From the NCBI GenBank assembly GCA_963706425.1, contig CAVPMN010000020.1, positions 1,922,001 to 1,986,000 of the forward strand: a stretch of 64,000 nucleotides of DNA, in the 5' to 3' direction. A program made the translations under genes and the position numbers. Under the pieces are notes generated by a model. The model was not told the origin of the DNA. It worked only from the letters and a program-made list of their open reading frames with translations, and made no database searches. The DNA is from CAVPMN01 sp963706425 (GTDB lineage Bacteria; Actinomycetota; Acidimicrobiia; Acidimicrobiales; Acidimicrobilacustridaceae). This document shows, in pieces, positions 18,966 to 27,790 of this stretch (position 1 is its first letter; every line of letters begins with the position of its first letter).

Positions 18966-20024
18966 TCAGGCCCAGGCGGGCAGGAGATGGCTGGCGGTCT
19001 CGGCCGCCAGGATGGCGAACACCACGAGGGCGGGCGTGGTGAGCAGGTAGGCCACTCGCGTCGACACCCGCCGGTAGAGCCAGACGGCCGCCACGGCCGA
19101 ACCGACCAGCCCCGCCATCGCCAACACGAACGGCGCCCACGCCGACGGGTCGCCGTCGAGGCCCGTCTGGCTGTCGGTGCGCCCGTTCTGCGGGGTGGGC
19201 TCGTAGGGCTGGCCGACCAGACCGGCGATGACGACGACTGCCGAGTCGGCGTTCCAGGGCAGGGCGCTGTCGGACGTGACCAGCGTGAGGCGGTCGTCGG
19301 CAGTGGGGCCGTAGAGCTCGTCGACGGTGATGACCGGCTCGTCGTCCGCGGCCGCCGCGAGTGCTTCGTTGGTGACGCCGGTGGCGGCCGAGGCGCCGGT
19401 CGAACCTTCGTCGAGCGGCTCGACGATCGTGCGCCGCTCGACGCTCACCACTTCGTACACCGCCTGGCCCTGGGTGGTGGTGACGACGATGGGGTCGTCC
19501 TCCTGCAACGAGCCGAGATCTCCGAACGGCCCGCCGTACATCGCCCGCCGCCCGACGATGGCGCTGTTGCCGGGCTGACCCGGCGCGGCGGTGCCCGGCA
19601 CGTGGCCCGGACCGGCCTGCGTCTGCGACGGCGTGACGCCTTCGACCACCACTTGCTGCACCCGCAGCCCACCGATCTCGACGATGCCGATCGGTGCGCC
19701 GAGCTCGGGTGCCTTGGTGGGCGTGGTCACGCCGAGCACGGTGCTGGCCTCGTTGGCCGCCTGGGTGAGCTCGGCGCGGTACGACGTGAGCAACTCGTCC
19801 TGGGTGCGGGTCTGGAAGAAGGGCTCGAGCACGTAGAGCACCAGCACGAAGATGGCGAGGGCGACCACCATCCACACCACTACCAGCACGCCGGGGCGTC
19901 GCACCGGCGCCGCCTCGGCCACCTCCTCTCGGGTGAGCCGCGGGGCGGGCGACCCTTCGGTCTGTCGCGGCTCCGGAGGCAGATCGGGTACCGGTTGCGT
20001 CGATTCGCTGATCAAGGTCGTCAT
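18966..20024 (-). CDS. Sortase-like membrane protein lacking the catalytic residues (pseudo-sortase)
   Basis: 352 residues with a cytoplasmic N-terminus, one membrane helix (VLVVVWMVVALAIFVLVLYV), a class E-type sortase domain (about residues 110-275), and two C-terminal helices (WAPFVLAMAGLVGSAVAAVW and VAYLLTTPALVVFAILAAE). The domain keeps GPGHVPGTAAPGQPGN and MYGGPFGDL, but the usual AGHR with the catalytic histidine is VGRR, and the usual TLTTC with the catalytic cysteine is TLVTS. The expected arginine strand (NADSAVVVIAGL) has no Arg. These are codon substitutions, not indels. It starts 28 bp after the large PstS-like surface protein, so it is probably a non-enzymatic partner of that protein. 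Confidence 0.8.
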   Translation of the reverse strand: MTTLISESTQPVPDLPPEPRQTEGSPAPRLTREEVAEAAPVRRPGVLVVVWMVVALAIFVLVLYVLEPFFQTRTQDELLTSYRAELTQAANEASTVLGVTTPTKAPELGAPIGIVEIGGLRVQQVVVEGVTPSQTQAGPGHVPGTAAPGQPGNSAIVGRRAMYGGPFGDLGSLQEDDPIVVTTTQGQAVYEVVSVERRTIVEPLDEGSTGASAATGVTNEALAAAADDEPVITVDELYGPTADDRLTLVTSDSALPWNADSAVVVIAGLVGQPYEPTPQNGRTDSQTGLDGDPSAWAPFVLAMAGLVGSAVAAVWLYRRVSTRVAYLLTTPALVVFAILAAETASHLLPAWA

Positions 20025-20052
20025 GGCCTCGTCGCTCGCGTGGTGCTGGTGT

Positions 20053-23000
20053 TCATGGTTCGACCACTCCGGTGCCCTTGCGGGTGCCCGAGGTGAAGCG
20101 GGCCGCGGCCGTCGGTAGCGCGATCAGTCCGAGCAACCCGATGGCCGCGGCCAGACCACTCGTCGAGCTGCCTCCTTCGGACGGCGGCACATCGATGGCC
20201 TCGAGCGCCGCCTCCTCGTCGCCTGCCGCAGTGTCGGACAGCGCCTCCGCGGCCAGCAACGCCCCGGTCGCCGCCCCGCCCAGGGGACGAGCGCCGCTGC
20301 CGACCAGGCTCGACGAGCCGACGGGCGCACCGGTGGTGGTCCCGGCGGGTGTGTCCGTGGGCGGTGGTGTGGTGGTGGGCGTCGTGGTCGGCGTGGTGGG
20401 GGGTTGCTCGAGGCAGGGCGTGGCCGCGGCCGTGGCCCCCACCTCGGCCAGCTTGGCCCGGGCCTCAGCCCGCAGCTCGGGGGTGAGCGGCGCCATGCCG
20501 GCCGGCATCAGGCTCTGGCCTTCGTCGGTGACGTAGTCGAGCCAGTTGGTGAGCAACGCCTGCGATTGGGTGCGGCACAGCCCGGTGGTCGGATCGGCCA
20601 GCGGCTCGGCCGGCACGACGGCGTAGACGACGTAGGTCAGCGGGTAGCCCTCGGTGAGTCCCGGCTCGGCCAGCAGCATCCCGTCGTCAGTGCGCTCCAT
20701 CGTCGAGACCGCCTGGCGCATGCTGGTGTTGTCGGGCAGCACGAAGTTGCCGTCGGACCCTTCGATCGACACCGGCTGCAGGTCGAGCGACAGCGCCGTT
20801 GTGAGATCGGTGAGCACCCAGATGCCGCCGCCCTGGGGGGCCAAGCCGCCGAAGATCTTGGCGAGGCCGGGCCGGCCGGTGGCCAGGCTGAGCGCGGCAT
20901 TGAACGTGGGATCGGCGAGAGCCAGGTTGTTGTGGACCCCGCGTTCCCGACCGGTGTTCGGGAAGAACAGGGGCAGGTCCGGCACCTTCCAGCGATCGGG
21001 CGACAGCTGCTTCAGGTGGCGCGTGGTCAGCCAGGGCGTGGTGCCGCCTTCGGACGGCCCGCCCACCCGCACCGATGACGTGGCCGATTCGGCGAAGATC
21101 CCCGGGCCGACCCCCAGCTCGGGGTTGCGGGTGGTGATGGCGACCTCGTCTTCGGGCGAAAGCCCCCACTCACCTCCGGCGAGAATGGTGGTCAGCTCGT
21201 CGGTGGTGAGCGTGGTGGGACCGTAAGGGATCTTGCGGTCACCCGACCGGTAGCCATTGCCGAGGGCGAGCACCGACGCCCCGATGCCGACGGGCACGGC
21301 CACCGAACGGCGAGGCCCCTGGGCGAGGGTCTCGTCGGAGAGGAATCCGGCCTCGTCGTTGTAGCCGACCCCCGTGTAGGCCACGTCGAGCTCACCGCGG
21401 GCGAAGCGGTCGACCGCGTTGACCTCGTCACCGAACAGCGCAGCGGTCCACGCTCCGTTGAGGCCCTGCGTGTTGCAGCTGTCGAGCGTCCAGCGAATCC
21501 AGGCCTCGGAAAGCGCGTCGGTGGAGGCGGTGGCGAGGATCCCCGGCGCCGGGCCGCCACAGCCGGCGATCGGATCGGCATCGAGGAAGTCGAGGTCGAA
21601 CACGAGGGGGACCCAGACCAGCGGTTCCCCAACCGGACCGGTGCGGATCTGCACCACCAGCGAGCAGGGATTCGCCTGATCGCACGTCAGCGACTGCGGC
21701 GCACCGTTGTACTCCCAGTCGACCACACCCACACCGACGCGGAGGAACATGGTGTCGCCCTCAGGCGTGGGCGCGAACTCGAACGTGGATGAGCTGGCGG
21801 CCACCGTGTCGGCCGAACTCGACAAACCCCGCGGCGGGCAGTTCGGCCCCGCTGGGTTGAAGTCGGGGTTCGGCGTGGACGACGTCGATCCCTGGTAGGT
21901 GACGCCGCTACGACAGACCCGCGCGAATGCCCCGAAGATCGGCTGTGACGCCGTGGTCTTCAGGTTGATGGTGATCCGAGTCCCATCGGTGAGGTCTGAC
22001 GTCGGCGTTGCCGTCACCGTGTAGGGGGTGGCGTCTGACGGGGTCACCTCGTTCGAGGGGAGCGACGGCGAGCTGGTGCCCACCGAGTTCGTCGCCGTCA
22101 CCGTGAACGTGTACGGCGTGCCGTTCGACAAACCCGCCACCACACACGACAGCGGTCCCGCCACCCACACACACGAACCGCCACCCGGCGACGCCGTCAC
22201 CGTGTACCCCGTGACCGGCTGGCCACCGTTGTCGAGCGGGGCGATCCACGTGATGGCCGCCTGGCCGTTGCCAGGCGAAGCCGACACACCGGTCGGCGCA
22301 CCTGGTGCGGTGTCGACGACGGGCGCGAACGGCGTGACCTCGTTCGACGGCGCCGACGGCGGGCCGGTACCCACCGAGTTCGTCGCCGTCACCGAGAACG
22401 TGTAGGCGGTGCCGTTCGACAAACCCGCCACCACACACGACAAGGGACCCGCCACCCACACACACGAACCGCCACCCGGCGACGCCGTCACCGTGTACCC
22501 CGTGATGGCCGCACCGCCGTCCGACGCCGGAGCCGACCACGACACCGTCGCCTCAGCGTTGCCGGCGGTGGCCGTCACGCTGAGCGGCTCGGATGGGACG
22601 GTTTCGACGACGGGCTCGAACGGCGTGACCTCGTTCGACGGTGCCGACGGCGGGCCGGTACCCACCGAGTTCGTCGCCGTCACCGTGAACGTGTAGGCGG
22701 TGCCGTTCGACAAGCCCGGCCACCACACACGACAAGGGACCCGCCACCCACACACACGAACCGCCACCCGGCGACGCCGTCACCGTGTAGCCGGTGATGG
22801 CCGCACCGCCGTTCGACACCGGCACCGACCACGACACCGTCGCCTCACCGTTTCCAGGTGCCGCCGTGACGGCGGTCGGCGCCGACGGCACCGTCTCGGC
22901 CGGCCCGAACGACAGCGGGAAGCTCAAGAAGTTCGACGATCCGACACCCCCGCTGACCTCGACGCGCACCACCAGTTGGCAGTCGTTGCCCGGGCCACAG

Positions 23001-23497
23001 GTGAATCCGGGGTTGATCTCACCGGTGATCTGGCTCTCGAGCTCGGGGGCCACGCCCGCGCCGACCGCGAACGGGATGGTGATCTCGGAGGTGCCCGGTG
23101 CCACGGGGCCCGAGTCACGGAAGCCGCCGGGCTCGCCCGCCCCGAGCGTGGCCGAGGTGCACAGGTTGAAGAAGTCCGGGTTGAACTCGGCGCTGTTGCT
23201 CACCGAGGAAGTACCCGTGCATTGGCGCGCCTGCAGGCGGGCGAAGCTGTCGCCACTGACCTCGACGGTGAGCGGCGTACCGTCAGCCACCTCGATCGTC
23301 GGACCGGTGGCGTTGGGGAAGCTGCCCGTGGGCTCGTAGGTGTAGGTGGTCGACCCAGCCGTCACGGTCAGCGTGAACGGTCCGGTCGTCGGCGGGTAGA
23401 CGCTGTCGGCGCGCGACACCAGCGGCATCAGCACCACGAGCAGCACGGCCGCCACGAGGGGAAGCGAGCGGCGTCGGGACGCTCGGATCGACAACAT
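20053..23497 (-). CDS. Giant surface protein: four-Cys domain, three fibronectin III, second four-Cys domain, PstS-like domain, C-terminal anchor
   Basis: About 1,148 residues after one frame repair. A signal peptide (LPLVAAVLLVVLMPLVSRA) follows a strong ribosome site at 23497. Then come a four-Cys domain (about 30-195; FARLQARQC, NLCTSA, FTCGPGNDCQLVV), three near-identical Fn3 modules with GGAAITGYTVTASPGGGS, a divergent four-Cys domain (FGAFARVC, SLTCDQANPCSLVVQI), and a periplasmic-binding domain (GLNGAWTAALFGDE, RGELDVAYTGVGYN). A Pro/Thr linker and a hydrophobic C-terminus (GLAAAIGLLGLIALPTAAAR) with basic tail complete it. The frame break at about 22719 is proven by comparison with two other Fn3 copies. 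No LPXTG motif is visible. Likely a tethered substrate-binding adhesin. Confidence 0.8.
22080..22910. repeat. Three near-identical 291-bp repeats encoding Fn3 modules
   Basis: The sequence at the end of each Fn3 module recurs at exactly 291-bp spacing (anchors at 22123, 22414 and 22705). Long stretches are identical at the DNA level, so the copies arose recently or are kept alike by gene conversion. The third copy carries one extra base at about 22718, which breaks the frame. Confidence 0.85.
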
Positions 23498-23554
23498 CGA
23501 GTTGGGTTCCTTCCTGGTGGGGTCGATCACTCAGCGACGGGCGGGGCGAACGGG

Positions 23555-24442
23555 TCAGGCGTACGAGAGCGGGAACTCTTGGAATCCGAAGCCGTAGGGC
23601 ACCTGGATCATCAGCACGAGCTTGCAGGGGTTGTTCTTGTCGCAGCGCACCGTGACCTGACGGTCGTCCTCGGTGGTGAACGTGCTGGCTCCGAGGCCGA
23701 TGGGCATGGAGCCCTCGGCCACGTCGTAGGGCGCCTGACCTTCGACCCGCAGGTACTCACTCGATGTGGGCGACAGGGCTGTTGCCGCGCAGGTGCCGGT
23801 GACGGTGGGGAAGAAGTCGTAGAGGCCACGGAACGTCGAGTCCTGCGTGCAGATGCGGGCTTCGAAGCCGTAGATCTCCGAGTCAGGGTTGGCTTCGATG
23901 CGGATGCCCACCGGCTGGCCGTCGACCAGGTTCTTGGTCGACGTCATGCTCACCTTCACGGGCAGGGTCGGGGGCGGCACCGTGCCGGTGGCCTGCTGAC
24001 CTCGCTCGGACTCCTGGTAGGCGTAGCTCGGCGCGTTGGCCGGCTCGACCACCACGAGCGGGCCGGGCTCGCCGGGCACCGGGTCGCTGGCGGCAGGAGC
24101 GACGCCCGGGTTGGTGGCGCCGGGCCCGTCCGGCCGGGCATCGCTGCCGGGCGGCAGGCTGTCGCCGGTTGCAGGGTCGACGATGCTCGACGTCGGGGCG
24201 GAGCTCGAGCTGCTTGCCGCGTCCGCCTCAGCGGAGGGCGAGTCTTCGGTGGACTTGGCGAACAGCAGGCCGCCGAGGGCCACGCCGGCACCGAGGGCCA
24301 CCACGACGAGGAGGGCCACCACCCCTCGATTCGAAAACCACTTCTGCATCGGCCTGTTCCTGTTTCCGGGGGAGCGAGGCGGACCGTATCCGCCGCTGCC
24401 GTTGGCGCTCCCGCGGTCGCGGGTGAGTTCGCGAGTGTTCAT
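23555..24442 (-). CDS. Membrane-anchored protein with a divergent four-Cys domain
   Basis: About 295 residues. The N-terminus is cytoplasmic, followed by one membrane helix (GVVALLVVVALGAGVALGGL), a Ser/Pro-rich linker (about 70-150) and an extracellular domain to the end. The domain contains NLVDGQPVGIRIEAN, YGFEARIC, TVRCDKNNPCKLVLMIQV and the terminal FQEFPLSYA, and so aligns with the four-Cys domains of its neighbours. The start at ATG 24442 is chosen because GAGG lies 11 nt upstream; ATG 24349 directly before the helix is an alternative. It lies between two larger proteins carrying the same domain type. Confidence 0.7.
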   Translation of the reverse strand: MNTRELTRDRGSANGSGGYGPPRSPGNRNRPMQKWFSNRGVVALLVVVALGAGVALGGLLFAKSTEDSPSAEADAASSSSSAPTSSIVDPATGDSLPPGSDARPDGPGATNPGVAPAASDPVPGEPGPLVVVEPANAPSYAYQESERGQQATGTVPPPTLPVKVSMTSTKNLVDGQPVGIRIEANPDSEIYGFEARICTQDSTFRGLYDFFPTVTGTCAATALSPTSSEYLRVEGQAPYDVAEGSMPIGLGASTFTTEDDRQVTVRCDKNNPCKLVLMIQVPYGFGFQEFPLSYA

Positions 24443-24513
24443 GCTTCGGCTACCTCGGTGACACCGGCTCGCCATCTGGCCGCCGGATTTCGGTCGGATG
24501 TCTGAACGCGGTC

Positions 24514-24543
24514 GGGGGCCGGTGTCACCAGACACCGGCCCCC
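24514..24543 (-). terminator. Hairpin after the Calx-beta gene
   Basis: A perfect 12-bp stem (GGGGGCCGGTGT with ACACCGGCCCCC) and a 6-nt loop directly downstream of the gene ending at 24560, read on the minus strand. It suggests that the following gene (start 24442) has its own promoter or is reached by read-through. Confidence 0.75.
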
Positions 24544-24559
24544 CAACCGCAGTGACGAC

Positions 24560-25958
24560 TCAGTCGTCGTTGAGGATGATGCTTTCGGCCGAGCCGATCT
24601 GGACGGGGACCCCACCGGCGTTGGTGATGGTCGCCACGATCGTCTCGTCGCCTTCGACATCGGTGTCCGCGAAGTTCTGCACGGTCACCGACTTCTGGAA
24701 CTGACCGGCCTTGAACTTCACCGGCTTGGGCTTGCTGAAGCCCTTGTAGTCGCCGAAGGGCGGCTCGAACTTGGGCAGGTCGCCCGTGGCCGTGCCGTCA
24801 GCGATGGTCACCTCGAGCTCGAGGTCGGTCGCAGCCGGCTCGGAGAGCACCACGTTGAAGACGAGCTTGTTCGTCTTCGGCGCACCCGACGGCGCCGGCG
24901 TGAAGGCGTTGCCCTCACAGGCCGACATCGGGGTGATCGCCACCGACTGGCCGCTGGCCGTCGTCGTCGACGATGGTGCCGGTGCCGACCGCTCGACCGA
25001 GCGACAATCCGCCGGTCGGGTTGCTCAGCTCGACGGTGAAGGTCTCGTTGCCCTCGTTCAGCAGATCGGGAGCCACCTTCACGACGACGTACTTCTGCGT
25101 CGGGGTGACACCGGAGCTCGCCGCCGGCTTGAACTTGATGGTCTTGGTCAGGCCCTTCTCCTTGGGCAGATCGGCCGGAACGGTGGCCGAGCCCGGGATG
25201 AGGTTCCAGTCGACCGTCGCCTCGACGTTGAGGTTGTTGGCCAGGGTCACCGGCAGCTTGAGCGTGCGCTCCTTGCCGGAATCGCCTTCGAGCACCGCGG
25301 CGTCACCGATCGACACCGTGTTCGCGCCGGTTGCGCACTCGCCACCGGAGCTGCCGCCGAAGTCGAGCGGGAAGCTCAGGAAGTTCGACGAGCCACCGTC
25401 GGAGGCCACCTCGACCCGCACCACGAGCTGGCAGTTGTTGCCCACGCCGCAGGTGAAGCCGGGGTTGATGTCACCGGTGATCTGGCTCTCGAGCGCCGGA
25501 GCCGTGCCTGCGCCGACCGCGAACGGGATGGTGATGTTGGTCGTACCAGGAGCCACCGGACCCGAGTCGCGGAAGCCGCCCGCCTGTCCTGCACCCAGCG
25601 TCACCGAGGTGCACCGGTTGAAGAAGTCGGGGTTGAAGTCGGCACTGTTGTTGATGGGGGTGCCACCGACACACTGACGGGCCTGCAGGCGGGCGAAGGT
25701 GTCGCCCGTGACCGCGATGCTCAGTGCATCACCGTCGCTGACGGGGATGGTCGGGCCCGTCTGGGCGGGGAACGCCCCATTCGGGCTGTAGGTGTAGGTG
25801 TTCGCGCCCGAGGTGACCTCGAGCGTGAACGGTCCGGTCGTCGGCGGGAACGCCGTGTCGGCCTGAGCCGACGAGACCGTGAGTCCGGCGGCGATGACCG
25901 CCAGCAGAGCGAGCAGGGTGGCGAACCTGGTCGTCTTTCGTTTCCGATCGCTTAGCAA
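24560..25958 (-). CDS. Secreted four-Cys domain plus two Calx-beta modules (one frame break)
   Basis: About 466 residues. A signal peptide (FATLLALLAVIAAGLTVSSA) is followed by a four-Cys domain (about 35-195) that is about three-quarters identical to those at 20053-23497 and 36882-38897, including NNSADFNPDFFNRC and FTCGVGNNCQLVVRVEV. Two Calx-beta repeats follow, ending in the usual acidic turns GTIVDDDG and SIILNDD; between them the frame changes near 24955. Calx-beta modules bind Ca2+ or act as spacers in adhesins. The gene stands between two hairpin terminators, so it is a separate transcript. Confidence 0.78.
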
Positions 25959-26033
25959 GAAACCCCTCCTTCAGAGTGGGTGAGTCGTGAGTGCTCGTGC
26001 CTCCGGCGTGCGCCGGGGAGATCAGGTGCCCGT

Positions 26034-26067
26034 CGTGGGGCGGGCCGGGGTGTCGGCCCGCCCCACG
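26034..26067 (-). terminator. Hairpin after the second PstS-like gene
   Basis: A perfect 13-bp stem (CGTGGGGCGGGCC with GGCCCGCCCCACG) and an 8-nt loop, 28 bp beyond the gene ending at 26095 on the minus strand. Confidence 0.75.
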
Positions 26068-26094
26068 TCGAACGGTTCAGGTAGCCGCTGAGGA

Positions 26095-27558
26095 CTAGGG
26101 GGTGTACTTACGGCAGGAGGCGCCGGCCAGGTTGCGGGACGAGTTGACCTCTTGCGGGTTGGTCGTCGGCAGCTGGGCGAAGCCGTTGCTGATGATCAGC
26201 GACAGCGCACCCTGCGAGCACAGGCTCGACTTCGAGCCGGCCGGGACGTTGTCGAAGCCGACCAGGTCGCGGGCCTGGGTGTAGTTGGGCGACGTGCTGT
26301 CGGTCACGTTGAACACGTAGCGGACTCCGAAGAAGTCACGGTTCGGGTTGTTCAGCGTGATCTGGCCCTCGTTGATCGGTGCCCGCGGGTTCGACGCGTT
26401 CACCGTGTTGGGGAGCCAGCCGCCGACGCCGGTGGTGATCCACCGCACGGGGGTGTTGGCCAGCGAGCGCACGAACACCGACGGGCTGCCCGTGACGGTG
26501 GCCGCGTTCGACATCGTGGCGCGTCTGGCCGTTGCCCGAGATCGACACGATGGTGGTGTTGGCCGGGATGCCGATGCCGGTCACGGTGGCGCCCACGTTC
26601 ACGTTGGTGAAGCGGAAGTTGACTCGGGAGCCGCGTGCTGAGCGTGGTCGACCCGTTGGTGGTGTTGGCGGTGAAGGTCGCCTCCGGGATCTGGTTGCCC
26701 ACCTGGGTGCCGTTGGTGAGGTCGAGCGTCGGGTTGATCGACAGGTTCTTCTGGAAGAGCCACTTGCCGGCCGAGTAGCCGAGGATGGCCTTCTGGTAGT
26801 CGGCCACCGGGATGCCCGTGGCGTCGTTCTCCTGCAGCGAGGTGTTCACCGCCGGGCAGTTCGGGCCGGAGAAGGCCGTCGGATCGAAGCCGATGTACTG
26901 GTTGACCCAGAAGTCGGTCGTGCCGGAGCCGGGCTGGGGGATGTAGCGCTGGATCGGGCCCGGAGCGCCACCCACCTGCGACCAGTCGGTGAAGGTGCAG
27001 TTGTAGATGCTCTGGATCTGGCCACGGGTCAGCTGCGCCGGAGCGTTGAGGCTGGGCGACACCCAGGCCAGCGCGTCCATGGCGAAGGCGTAGTACTCGA
27101 AGGTGGCGTTGTCACCGGTCGGTGAGACCGCACGAGGCGTGCTGGACGAACGAGCCAGGTCGTAGCAGCCGGTCGAGCCGGGCACCGTGAGCGTGTCACG
27201 CAGCGCGTTGCGCCCTGCGGACGAGCCGTTGGGGGCGACCACCGGGTTGGGCGGGCCGACCGGAGCGGTGCCGGTGTAGTAGGTGCGCGTCGCGCAGTTG
27301 GCGTCACCGGGCACCTCTTCGGTGTCGCCACCGAAGTAGCGAGCCTGGATGTTGTAGACGCCGTTGTCGCCGGCGCCGCCTGGGTCGGGGTTGACGAGGT
27401 ACTGCTCCATGAAGTCCTCGGTGGTGTCCGAACCGGTCGCAGCGATGATCTGCGCCGGTGCAGCGTTGGCCGTGGGGGCGGTGACGAGCATCGTTGCGGC
27501 GATTGAGCCCAACGCGACCGTGGCAGCCAGTCCCCTTGCGAAGAGAGATCGCTTCACA
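26095..27558 (-). CDS. PstS-like periplasmic binding protein 2 with an inserted repeat motif (two frame breaks)
   Basis: About 487 residues. GTG at 27558 is chosen because an AAAGGA site lies 11 nt upstream and a signal peptide follows (GLAATVALGSIAATMLVTAP, cut at ANA). The binding fold begins IIAATGSDTTEDFMEQYL and includes NALRDTLTVPGS, DALAWVSPS and LTRGQIQSIYNCTFTDW, which match phosphate-binding PstS proteins. Between about 26490 and 26660 there is a segment (VNVGATVTGIGIPANTTIVS) of the kind known from tail-fibre and beta-helix proteins, spread over two frame changes. The protein then returns to the binding fold. It lacks an anchor, so it may be a soluble partner of PstS1. Confidence 0.75.
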
Positions 27559-27790
27559 GGTGTTGTGTCCTTTCCAGCGTGAATTGGTGTATCCGCTTCG
27601 TCGTGGACACGCCGGCGGCGCTCCTCCAACTCAGCGCACCTGTTCTCTCATCCTCGGATGAACTGATGGCTGCCTCCGCGCCAAACGCCGGGTGAAGTCT
27701 GGATAGCGCGTTGGCGATCGACGCATCTCGTGCCCGGGCGCGCCGAATCGGGCTCGCCGGTGCGACCCGGGGAGCCCGCTGGCAGTGCGA

